This document shows positions 46,125-54,085 of a stretch of 64,000 nt of DNA, piece after piece. Position 1 is the first letter of the stretch, and the number at the start of each line of letters is the position of its first letter. This DNA comes from Pseudomonas purpurea (GTDB lineage Bacteria; Pseudomonadota; Gammaproteobacteria; Pseudomonadales; Pseudomonadaceae): the NCBI RefSeq assembly GCF_039908635.1, contig NZ_CP150918.1, positions 1,302,001-1,366,000 on the forward strand, given 5' to 3'. A program made the translations under genes and the position numbers. The notes under the pieces are model-generated. The model searched no databases. It was not told the origin of the DNA and was given only the letters and a program-made list of their open reading frames with translations.

Positions 46125-47225
46125 ATGTCCCGCTATGTCCTGCCACTTGCCTTGCCAGTCACCCTGGCTTTTTTATTGTCTGCGTGCGGCCACGAAGAGC
46201 CGGCGCAAGTCACCGTGCGTCCGGCCATGGTGGTTCAGCCAGAGCCTTCGGCACAGGCAATCGACAGCTATCCCGGTGAAGTTCGCGCCCGCTATGAGCC
46301 GGACCTGGCGTTTCGCATCGCGGGCAAAGTCAGCCGACGACTGGTCGAGGAAGGCGAGCGAGTCAAGGCCAATCAGCCTCTGGCCGAACTCGATCCACAG
46401 GACGTGCGCCTGCAACTGGAAGCCACGCGTGCCCAGGTTGCCGCCGCCGAGGCCAACCTGAGCCTGGTGCGTGCCGAGCGTGATCGCTACAAGACCCTGA
46501 TGGACCGTCAGATGGTCAGCCGCTCGCAGTACGACAATTCCGAAAACCTCTACCGTTCCGGCGAAGCGCGGCTTAAACAGATCAAAGCCGAATTCGACGT
46601 TTCCAACAATCAGGCCAGCTATGCGGTGCTGCGCGCTCCCCAGGATGGCGTGGTGGCCAAGCGTGCGGTGGAAGTCGGGCAAGTGGTGTCGGCCGGGCAA
46701 ACCGTGTTCACCCTGGCCACCGATGGCGAGCGTGAAGTGCTGATCAGCCTGCCCGAGCAGAGCTTTGGCCGTTTCAAGATCGGTCAGCCGGTGTCGGTGG
46801 AACTCTGGACCCAGCCTGGCCAACGCTTTGCCGGCAGTATTCGCGAGCTGTCGCCGGCCGCCGACCCCAAGTCGCGTACCTTCGCGGCGCGGATTACTTT
46901 CACCGCCGGCAAGGTCCCGGCCGAGCTTGGCCAAAGCGCCCGGGTGTTCATCCAGACCGCCGAGACCGTTCCATTGTCTGTGCCACTCTCGGCGCTCACC
47001 GCTGAAAACGGCGCGACCTATGTGTGGCTCGTCGACGCCCACAACACGCTCAAACGTGCTCCGGTGCGAGTCGGTGCGTTCGGCGAAAAGAGCGTGCCGG
47101 TACTCGAGGGCCTCAATCCCGACGATTGGGTCGTGGCCGCCGGGGTTCATGTGCTCCATGAAGGGCAGCAAGTGCGCCCGGTGGATCGTTCCAACCGCGT
47201 GGTCAATCTGGCGGTCAAGGAGTAA
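46125..47225 (+). CDS. mexJ: RND efflux membrane fusion protein (MexJ-like)
   Basis: A 366-aa periplasmic adaptor anchored as a lipoprotein (LAFLLSAC, Cys at about residue 22). The order is lipoyl half (EPDLAFRIAGKVSRRLVEEGERVKANQPLAELDP), alpha-helical hairpin (about 95-165), second lipoyl half (VLRAPQDGVVAKRAVEVGQVV), beta-barrel and membrane-proximal domain. It connects the RND pump to an outer membrane channel, which is not encoded here. AAAGG precedes the ATG. Six bases separate it from the pump gene. Confidence 0.9.
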   Translation: MSRYVLPLALPVTLAFLLSACGHEEPAQVTVRPAMVVQPEPSAQAIDSYPGEVRARYEPDLAFRIAGKVSRRLVEEGERVKANQPLAELDPQDVRLQLEATRAQVAAAEANLSLVRAERDRYKTLMDRQMVSRSQYDNSENLYRSGEARLKQIKAEFDVSNNQASYAVLRAPQDGVVAKRAVEVGQVVSAGQTVFTLATDGEREVLISLPEQSFGRFKIGQPVSVELWTQPGQRFAGSIRELSPAADPKSRTFAARITFTAGKVPAELGQSARVFIQTAETVPLSVPLSALTAENGATYVWLVDAHNTLKRAPVRVGAFGEKSVPVLEGLNPDDWVVAAGVHVLHEGQQVRPVDRSNRVVNLAVKE

Positions 47226-47231
47226 TCCCCG

Positions 47232-50200
47232 ATGGGTTTCAATCTTTCCGAATGGGCGCTGCGTAACCGCCAGATCGTACTGTTCCTGATGCTCCTGCTG
47301 GCGGTTGTCGGCGCCTTGTCCTACACCAAGCTGGGGCAGAGCGAAGACCCGCCGTTCACCTTCAAAGCCATGGTGATTCAGACCAAATGGCCGGGCGCCA
47401 CGGCCGAGGAGGTCTCGCGGCAGGTTACCGAACGCATCGAAAAGAAGCTGATGGAAACCGGCGAGTACGAACGCATCGTTTCGTTCTCACGCCCCGGCGA
47501 GTCCCAGGTGACCTTCATGGCCCGGGATTCGATGCATTCGGCGCAGATCCCGGAGCTCTGGTATCAGTTGCGCAAGAAGGTCGGCGATATCCGCCAGACC
47601 TTGCCGCCGGGTATCCAGGGGCCGTTCTTCAACGATGAGTTCGGCACCACGTTCGGCAACATCTACGCCCTGACCGGCGAAGGTTTCGACTACGCCGTGC
47701 TCAAGGACTACGCCGACCGTGTCCAGATCCAGCTGCAACGGGTCAAGGACGTCGGCAAAGTCGACTTGCTTGGGTTGCAGGACGAGAAGATCTGGATCGA
47801 GCTGTCCAACGTCAAACTGGCGACCCTCGGCTTGCCGTTGGCGGTGGTCCAGCAAGCGCTGGAAGAACAGAATGCGAAGTCCACCGCAGGCTTCTTCGAA
47901 ACCACCAGTGAGCGTTTGCAGCTACGGGTCTCAGGGAATTTCCAGACCGTAGAAGAGATCAAGAGCTTCCCGATCCGCGTCGGTGATCGTACGTTCCGCA
48001 TCTCTGACGTGGCCGATGTTCGCCGTGGTTTCAACGATCCACCGGCGCCGCGCATGCGCTTCATGGGCGAGGACGCGATTGGTCTTGCCGTGGCCATGAA
48101 GGACGGCGGCGATATTCTGGTGCTCGGCAAGGCACTGGAGCTGGAGTTCGGGCGGATTCAGAAAAACCTCCCGGCCGGCATGCAGTTGCGCAAGGTCTCC
48201 GACCAGCCTGCTGCGGTCAAAACCGGTGTCGGCGAGTTCGTTCAAGTGCTGGTCGAAGCCCTGGCGATTGTGTTGCTGGTGAGCTTCTTCTCCCTGGGCG
48301 TGCGCACCGGCATGGTGGTCGCCCTGGCGATTCCACTGGTGTTGGCGATGACCTTCGCCTGCATGTATTACTTGGGGATCGGCCTGCACAAGATTTCCCT
48401 CGGCGCACTGGTGTTGGCCCTCGGGCTGTTGGTGGATGACGCGATCATCGCCGTGGAAATGATGGCGATCAAAATGGAGCAGGGTTACGACCGGATCCGC
48501 GCCGCCAGTTATGCCTGGACCAGCACCGCGTTCCCGATGCTCACGGGGACGTTGATTACGGCCGCAGGCTTCCTGCCGATTGCTACCGCGCAGTCAGGCA
48601 CTGGCGAATACACCCGCTCGATCTTCCAGGTAGTGACCATCGCCCTGTTGGCTTCATGGATCGCTGCCGTGGTGTTTGTGCCGTATCTGGGGGAAAAGCT
48701 CCTGCCGGACCTGGCGAAAATTCACGCCGCCAAACATGGCGCCGGTCAGCCGGACCCGTATGCCACACCGTTTTATCAACGCGTTCGGCGAGTGGTGGAA
48801 TGGTGTGTGCGCCGCCGTAAAACCGTGATCGTTCTGACCGTCGTGCTGTTCGTGGCCTCGGTGGTGTTGTTCCGGTTCGTGCCGCAGCAGTTCTTCCCGG
48901 CCTCCGGTCGTCTGGAACTGATGGTCGACCTCAAACTGGCCGAAGGCGCCTCGCTGAGCAACACGACGGATGAAGTGAAACGCCTGGAAGCGATGCTCAA
49001 GGAGCACGCGGGCATCGACAACTATGTGGCCTATGTCGGCACCGGTTCGCCGCGCTTTTACCTGCCGCTGGACCAGCAACTGCCGGCCGCAAGCTTCGCT
49101 CAATTTGTGGTGCTGGCCAAAACCATCGAGGAACGTGAAAGCCTGCGCACCTGGCTGATCGAGACCCTCAACGAACAGTTCCCGGCCCTGCGCTCACGGG
49201 TCACGCGCCTGGAAAACGGTCCGCCCGTGGGCTATCCGATGCAGTTCCGGGTGACCGGCGAGCACATCGAGGAAGTGCGGGCATTGGCGCGCAAGGTCGC
49301 GGCCAAGGTTCGCGAAAACCCTCACGTGGTCAACGTGCACCTGGATTGGGAAGAACCGAGCAAGGTGGTGTACCTGAACGTCGATCAGGACCGTGCGCGA
49401 GCCTTGGGCGTGAGCACGGCCAACCTGTCGAAATTCCTGCAAAGCTCACTCACCGGTTCCAGCGTCAGCCAGTACCGCGAAGACAACGAGTTGATCGAGA
49501 TCCTGCTGCGCGGCACGGTCCATGAACGCACTGAACTGTCGCTGCTGCCGAGCCTTGCAGTACCGACCGACAACGGTAAAAGCGTCGCGCTGTCGCAAAT
49601 TGCGACGCTGGAATATGGCTTCGAAGAAGGCGTCATCTGGCACCGTAATCGTCTGCCGAACGTGACGATTCGCGCCGACATCTACGGCAAGGAACAACCG
49701 GCGACCCTGGTGCAACAGATCCTGCCGACCCTGGAGCCGATCCGCGCCGAGTTGCCGGATGGCTATTTGCTGGATGTCGGCGGCACCGTGGAAGACTCGT
49801 CCCGTGGGCAGAACTCGGTGAAGGCCGGTGTGCCGTTGTTCATTGTGGTTGTGTTGACGTTGCTGATGCTGCAATTGCGCAGCTTCTCACGCACGGTGAT
49901 GGTGTTTCTGACAGCGCCATTGGGGTTGATCGGGGTGACGTTGTTCCTGATGGTGTTCCGCCAGCCGTTCGGTTTCGTGGCCATGCTCGGGACCATCGCG
50001 CTGTCGGGGATGATCATGCGTAACTCGGTGATTCTGGTGGACCAGATCGAGCAGGACATCGCCGCCGGGCTCAAACCCTGGCAAGCGATTATCGAAGCCA
50101 CGGTGCGACGTTTCCGACCTATCGTCCTGACCGCACTCGCCGCCGTGCTGGCGATGATTCCACTGTCACGCAGCGTGTTCTTTGGGCCGATGGCGGTGGC

Positions 50201-50294
50201 GATCATGGGCGGGTTGATCGTCGCAACCGCGTTGACGCTGTTGTTCCTGCCGGCACTGTATGCGGCGTGGTTCAAGGTCAAGAAGGAGGGGTGA
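47232..50294 (+). CDS. mexK: RND efflux transporter (MexK-like)
   Basis: A 1020-aa proton-driven inner membrane exporter with 12 transmembrane helices and two large periplasmic loops. The proton relay aspartates are in LALGLLVDDAIIAVEMM (helix 4). The N-terminal LSEWALRNRQIVLFLMLLLAVVGALSY and the second-half start (RRRKTVIVLTVVLFVASVVLFRFVPQQFFP) are typical. Sequence belongs to the Mex K/TriC-like branch, not the MexB branch. No outer membrane factor gene follows. The ATG has AAGGAG 8 bases upstream. Confidence 0.92.
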   Translation: MGFNLSEWALRNRQIVLFLMLLLAVVGALSYTKLGQSEDPPFTFKAMVIQTKWPGATAEEVSRQVTERIEKKLMETGEYERIVSFSRPGESQVTFMARDSMHSAQIPELWYQLRKKVGDIRQTLPPGIQGPFFNDEFGTTFGNIYALTGEGFDYAVLKDYADRVQIQLQRVKDVGKVDLLGLQDEKIWIELSNVKLATLGLPLAVVQQALEEQNAKSTAGFFETTSERLQLRVSGNFQTVEEIKSFPIRVGDRTFRISDVADVRRGFNDPPAPRMRFMGEDAIGLAVAMKDGGDILVLGKALELEFGRIQKNLPAGMQLRKVSDQPAAVKTGVGEFVQVLVEALAIVLLVSFFSLGVRTGMVVALAIPLVLAMTFACMYYLGIGLHKISLGALVLALGLLVDDAIIAVEMMAIKMEQGYDRIRAASYAWTSTAFPMLTGTLITAAGFLPIATAQSGTGEYTRSIFQVVTIALLASWIAAVVFVPYLGEKLLPDLAKIHAAKHGAGQPDPYATPFYQRVRRVVEWCVRRRKTVIVLTVVLFVASVVLFRFVPQQFFPASGRLELMVDLKLAEGASLSNTTDEVKRLEAMLKEHAGIDNYVAYVGTGSPRFYLPLDQQLPAASFAQFVVLAKTIEERESLRTWLIETLNEQFPALRSRVTRLENGPPVGYPMQFRVTGEHIEEVRALARKVAAKVRENPHVVNVHLDWEEPSKVVYLNVDQDRARALGVSTANLSKFLQSSLTGSSVSQYREDNELIEILLRGTVHERTELSLLPSLAVPTDNGKSVALSQIATLEYGFEEGVIWHRNRLPNVTIRADIYGKEQPATLVQQILPTLEPIRAELPDGYLLDVGGTVEDSSRGQNSVKAGVPLFIVVVLTLLMLQLRSFSRTVMVFLTAPLGLIGVTLFLMVFRQPFGFVAMLGTIALSGMIMRNSVILVDQIEQDIAAGLKPWQAIIEATVRRFRPIVLTALAAVLAMIPLSRSVFFGPMAVAIMGGLIVATALTLLFLPALYAAWFKVKKEG

Positions 50295-50301
50295 CGCGCT
50301 C

Positions 50302-50335
50302 ATTGCAGGTACAGGTGCATACCTGAACCTGCAAT
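50302..50335. terminator. Inverted repeat after the RND pump gene
   Basis: ATTGCAGGT-a-CAGGT-gcat-ACCTG-a-ACCTGCAAT folds into a long stem with one A/A mismatch, 7 bases after the pump gene. No T-run, so it could be a processing or terminator hairpin or a regulator site. Confidence 0.5.
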
Positions 50336-50340
50336 GCTGC

Positions 50341-50419
50341 TGTCTCAATTTTTTCGATTATTGAGACATTCAGGTATCTGTGCTGTACTCATGACTCGGT
50401 TTCATTGGTTTTTGAGACA
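50341..50419. promoter_or_regulatory. Three TTGAGACA half-sites upstream of fic
   Basis: TGTCTCAAT (50341-50349) and ATTGAGACA (50360-50368) form a perfect inverted repeat with a 10-base spacer, and TTGAGACA recurs at 50412-50419, four bases before the fic start. This looks like an operator cluster for a DNA-binding protein. Confidence 0.55.
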
Positions 50420-50422
50420 GCG

Positions 50423-51766
50423 ATGATAAAAAGCCCTCCGTTCGTGGATTCCGCCTTTCTTGAGAAACTGGGGCAATCGCCCCACAAGGAGAAGTTGACC
50501 GAGTACCTGGCCCTGCTCAAACCGCTGGATGAGCAGGGGCGTTACTTGCCCTTTGATGACCTGCGTTATCGTTGGCCCTCGGGGCTTGATACGACGTTGT
50601 GTTGGGCCTTGGTGAAAAAGGCGCGTGTCGTGCAATACGTCCGTTTGTTGCCCTTGGGTGAGCCGATTCAATGGGGGCAGTTTGTTCTCACGCCTTTGGC
50701 ACAACGGGCTTTGTCGGTGGTTGACCGCCAAGCCACCACTGCGGCGCTGGAATACATGACCCATCACATCGGTGAGACGGCGCATTTCAGCTACCTGCTC
50801 AATGATTTGATCGAAGACGAGGCTATCAGCAGCAGTCAGCTGGAGGGCGCAGCAACCACGACGCTCGTCGCCAAGGACATGCTCAAGCGCAACCGGTTAC
50901 CGCGCACGCCGGATGAGCGAATGGTCATTGGCAACTACAAGATGATGAACTTCGCCTGGGACAAGCGCTACGAACCCTTGAGTGTGGAACTAATCCTGCA
51001 ACTTCACCGTGTCGGGGTCGAAGGGATTGATGACGCGCAGTATTCGCCGGGGTGTTTTCGCAGTAATGATCAGGTAGTCGTGCAGGATGGCGAGGGTAAT
51101 ACCGTCCATACCCCGCCACCGGTTGCAGGTATCGTCACCCGGATCAATGAATGGGTGCGGTGGATCAACCAATCCCATAACGATCCGGCACACCCTGACT
51201 ATCTGCATCCGATGATCAAGGCCATCACCCTGCATTTTGCGTTGGGGTATGAGCACCCGTTTCGTGATGGCAATGGTCGGGTGGCACGAGCCTTGTTTTA
51301 CTGGTTCATGTTCAAGAATGATTTTTCGGCGTTTCGCTACATTGCCATCAGCATTTTGCTGCGCAATGCGCCGGTCAAGTACGGCCGTTCTTACTTGTAC
51401 AGCGAGACCGATGGACTGGACCTGACCTACTTCATTGATTACCAGTGCTCGGTGATCTTGCGGGCGGTCACCGATTTCACCACGGCGTATCAGAAGAGCC
51501 TGGCGTATGCCGAGGGTTATGATCAGTGGTTGATGGCGTCGGGGCTTTTCGCACGGCTGAGCGAGAAGCAGCGCACGGTATTGCAGGTTGCCAAGGGCGG
51601 CATGGCCAAGGAGTTTACGGCGGTCAACGTGAAGGAAAACCTGAAATGCTCATACAACACCGCGGCTACAGCCTTGAACGGTCTTGTTGAGTTGAAACTG
51701 TTCGAGAAGAAAAAGCTGGGACGTGAGTGGGTGTTCTTCTTGCGCCCTCAAGGTACAAATCCGTAG
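50423..51766 (+). CDS. Fic family protein, class II, with C-terminal winged-helix region
   Basis: A 447-aa Fic-fold enzyme, likely to transfer AMP or another nucleotide part onto proteins. The active motif is HPFRDGNGRVARAL, matching HPFx(D/E)GNGRxxR. The inhibitory helix comes before the core and reads SSQLEG (S/TxxxE/G), so the enzyme is self-inhibited by its own N-terminal part (class II). The C-terminal 90 residues look like a winged helix (FTAVNVKENLKCSYNTAATALNGLVELKLFEKKK), suggesting DNA binding and autoregulation at the repeats upstream. The stop TAG lies inside a hairpin. No antitoxin partner gene is needed or seen. Confidence 0.92.
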   Translation: MIKSPPFVDSAFLEKLGQSPHKEKLTEYLALLKPLDEQGRYLPFDDLRYRWPSGLDTTLCWALVKKARVVQYVRLLPLGEPIQWGQFVLTPLAQRALSVVDRQATTAALEYMTHHIGETAHFSYLLNDLIEDEAISSSQLEGAATTTLVAKDMLKRNRLPRTPDERMVIGNYKMMNFAWDKRYEPLSVELILQLHRVGVEGIDDAQYSPGCFRSNDQVVVQDGEGNTVHTPPPVAGIVTRINEWVRWINQSHNDPAHPDYLHPMIKAITLHFALGYEHPFRDGNGRVARALFYWFMFKNDFSAFRYIAISILLRNAPVKYGRSYLYSETDGLDLTYFIDYQCSVILRAVTDFTTAYQKSLAYAEGYDQWLMASGLFARLSEKQRTVLQVAKGGMAKEFTAVNVKENLKCSYNTAATALNGLVELKLFEKKKLGREWVFFLRPQGTNP

Positions 51767-51791
51767 GAGCCGCAGCGAGCTGCGCTCCTAC
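51763..51791. repeat. Single REP-like hairpin between convergent genes
   Basis: GTAGGAG-c-CGCAGC-ga-GCTGCG-CTCCTAC is an almost perfect palindrome that includes the fic stop codon (TAG at 51764-51766). It may serve as bidirectional terminator. Confidence 0.75.
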
Positions 51792-51807
51792 AGAGTGGAG
51801 CCGAGAG

Positions 51808-52497
51808 TTACAGCGTGCCGAAGACTTTCTTCGCCAGGCTGGTGGCCGCTGCCGCCGGGTTCTGGCGGATGTTGGCTTCCTGCTTGCCGATCATTTCGAA
51901 CAGGCCGTTCAGCGCCTGCTCGGTCACGTAGCTTTCGATGTTGGCGCTTTTTGCGTCGACCACACCCAGCGTCGCGGCTTGGCCGGCGAACGAGTTGTAC
52001 TGCTTGGCCAGACCGACCTGATCGGTGGCCTGCTTGACGATCGGCAGGAACTTCTCGCGGATCTGCTCACGGCTGGTCTTGCTCAGGTACTGGGTGGCCG
52101 AGTCCTTGCCGCCGCTGAGAATGCCCTTGGCATCATCGACGGTCATTTTCTTCACGGCATCCACCAGCAACGCCTGAGCTTGCGGCACGGCGGCCTCGGC
52201 GGCTTTGTTCATGCTGGCTTCCAGTTGATCGACCTGGTCGCCCATGCCGAACTGCTTCATCTTCTTGGCGACTTTGCCCAGTTTGCCCGGCAATTCGATT
52301 TTCACGTCCGGGTTGTTGCTGAAGCCTCCAGGCGTGCCCAGTTGTTTGACGGCGATTTGCGCGCCTTGGGTCAAGGCGTCCTTGAGGCCGCCGCTGGCGT
52401 CTTTTTGCGACAGATCGCTGAGGGACAGCGCCAGTGCGCTGGCGGAGATCATCAGGCCCGCGCACAGGCCGGCAAAGCGTAGGGTAGGGCGGAGCAT
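51808..52497 (-). CDS. DUF4197 domain secreted protein
   Basis: A 229-aa exported protein. The signal peptide (FAGLCAGLMISASALALS) is followed by the DUF4197 sequence: LSDLSQKDASGGLKDALTQGAQIAVKQLG, PGKLGKVAKKMKQFGMGDQVDQLEASMNKAAEAAVPQAQ and the C-terminal YVTEQALNGLFEMIGKQEANIRQNPAAAATSLAKKVFG. Mostly helical, periplasmic, function unknown. It is followed after a 27-base gap on the upstream side by a YbaY-like lipoprotein gene in the same direction. Confidence 0.92.
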   Translation of the reverse strand: MLRPTLRFAGLCAGLMISASALALSLSDLSQKDASGGLKDALTQGAQIAVKQLGTPGGFSNNPDVKIELPGKLGKVAKKMKQFGMGDQVDQLEASMNKAAEAAVPQAQALLVDAVKKMTVDDAKGILSGGKDSATQYLSKTSREQIREKFLPIVKQATDQVGLAKQYNSFAGQAATLGVVDAKSANIESYVTEQALNGLFEMIGKQEANIRQNPAAAATSLAKKVFGTL

Positions 52498-52524
52498 GGC
52501 AGCTTCCTTGTTCGCAAAAGGGAA

Positions 52525-52929
52525 TTAACGGACCGCGTCGACGCGAAGCTTCAACGGCTGTGGATCCTTGCCGTCCAGCTGCACTGCGTGATGTTCGGTG
52601 GTGATGAAGATCAGTTTACCGTCGACTTCAATGCGCGCGCTCACCGAGTAACGATGACCGGGTTTGACCTGCGCCGGATCGTAGCTCAGATGAAACGGCA
52701 GCGGTACCTGGCCTTTGACCTGGCCTTTGTGTTCATCAAGTACGACTGCCGGGGCATCGGCGAGGGACACGTCCTGCAAGCTGACGCTCAGGGTCGCGGT
52801 GGGCGGCAGGGCGATGCGTTGCAGGTAGAAGACTTCGCCATCGAGCGAGGCTTTGGTTTCGGTGGGTGGCGTTACGGACTGGCACGCACCGAGCAGGGCG
52901 CTGAGTGCGAGCAGAGAATATTTTTTCAT
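52525..52929 (-). CDS. YbaY-family lipoprotein
   Basis: A 134-aa outer membrane-type lipoprotein with lipobox LLGAC (Cys at residue 16). The mature part is a single YbaY-type beta domain (RIALPPTATLSVSLQDVSLADAPAVVL, then PLPFHLSYDPAQVKPGHRYSVSARIEVDGKLIF). The family is associated with the cell envelope but its role is not settled. Its neighbour at 53029 carries related sequence in a larger, signal-less protein. Confidence 0.9.
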   Translation of the reverse strand: MKKYSLLALSALLGACQSVTPPTETKASLDGEVFYLQRIALPPTATLSVSLQDVSLADAPAVVLDEHKGQVKGQVPLPFHLSYDPAQVKPGHRYSVSARIEVDGKLIFITTEHHAVQLDGKDPQPLKLRVDAVR

Positions 52930-53028
52930 CGGGGAGGACGCCTATATCATTGACGCCAGAAGCAGACTGGCGCCCATGGGGAATTTAGCGGATTTTACGC
53001 CAAACATCAGCCCCGCAACGTTCGAGGG

Positions 53029-53664
53029 TCAGGCACCGAAAGACAGTGTTTGCACTTTCTCCGGCATTAATACCAACTCATTGGGTTTCAGGCCCAGTGT
53101 CATCAGTGTGCGGTTAAGGGTTTCAAAAGAACCTGTCAGCGCATAGCGCTGTCCCGGTTTGATTACGAGTGGGTCATAACGCAGGTAGACCGGACGTGTG
53201 TCGGCGGTCAGGCCAACAGCCTCACCCAGCACAACTTCAGGTCCGCCGTCTGTCGTCTTTTCTATCAACTTTACAATCAGTTTTGAGTCGTGTGGATAAC
53301 CAATCCTGGGCATAAAGGCTTTTTTGATTGCGATGTAGCCCACGGGGCTGAGGTCGATATTAACTTCTTGATCGCCACCGCCCCACCTGAAGGTGTGTTC
53401 GATGTCGAGCAGGAGTGCAGCGCCCTCATGTGCCATGTTGACGTTTATGGCGAACGTGTCACCCACTTCGGTCACGCTGGAATCAATGTTGAATGTAAAG
53501 CGCCAAGGCGACTCGGCGGGGAGTCGATCAGCCCCCCACACATGGTGAGTGAACGGGGTGGCTCTATCGGTGATGTTGCGTACTTTGATGTCAGTGCTGC
53601 CGGTTTCGGGAAGTTTGTAGTTGTTCGGCAAGTGCAATGTCGCGGTAACGGTATGTGTGCTCAT
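53029..53664 (-). CDS. Two-domain YbaY-like protein without signal peptide
   Basis: A 211-aa protein. The C-terminal half (DSKLIVKLIEKTT...GPEVVLGEAVG...PVYLRYDPLVIKPGQRYALTGSFE) mirrors the YbaY domain of the neighbouring lipoprotein. The N-terminal half (TVTATLHLPNNYKLPETGSTDIKVRNITD, then WRFTFNIDSSVTEVGDTFAINVNM) looks like another copy of the same beta fold, though diverged. No signal peptide or lipobox is visible, so it is predicted cytoplasmic or exported by another route. GC content falls here compared with the neighbours. Function unknown. Confidence 0.75.
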   Translation of the reverse strand: MSTHTVTATLHLPNNYKLPETGSTDIKVRNITDRATPFTHHVWGADRLPAESPWRFTFNIDSSVTEVGDTFAINVNMAHEGAALLLDIEHTFRWGGGDQEVNIDLSPVGYIAIKKAFMPRIGYPHDSKLIVKLIEKTTDGGPEVVLGEAVGLTADTRPVYLRYDPLVIKPGQRYALTGSFETLNRTLMTLGLKPNELVLMPEKVQTLSFGA

Positions 53665-54085
53665 TATGATGTCCTTATCAATACGTCGGGGGTGACGTGG
53701 GTTTGATGTTAGAGATTTGTTTTTTGAAAGTCTTGTAGGCGTTTTCTATATTTGTTTGATGTTTTTTGAATGCGCTGTTTCAAGTGCGAAAAAGTAGACG
53801 GCTTAATAGTTGTGAATGGATCAGCTTGTGACGATGTATCGAGGTGTCGCCCGCGCGCTTGCTGTTTTTGGACAGTGTTTTAGAGGGTGTGATATGTACG
53901 GGGTGTTCGGAGGGAATATGTGTGTCGGTCTGTTGCGCGGTAGTTCGATTGAAGCTGGCTATTTTTATCGAGAAGATTTTTTGGACTTGCCTGTAACGCT
54001 ATGTGCTCTGAAAATTGATGGGCAGCTCAAAAAAAGCGTCCTTGCTTCTTTTGAGTGGCCATTATTTTTTTGAGTGGGCGTCTAA
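53665..54085. other. AT-rich intergenic stretch
   Basis: About 420 bases of clearly lower GC than the rest, with many T-runs. A plus-strand frame of 85 codons at 53816-54073 is open but has no ribosome binding site or Pseudomonas-like codon use, so it is not called a gene. It could be a relic of a transferred segment. Confidence 0.4.

Noticed and set aside
53816-54073. 85-codon plus-strand ORF in the AT-rich gap
   Set aside because: No ribosome binding site, atypical codon use and no recognisable family; treated as intergenic.
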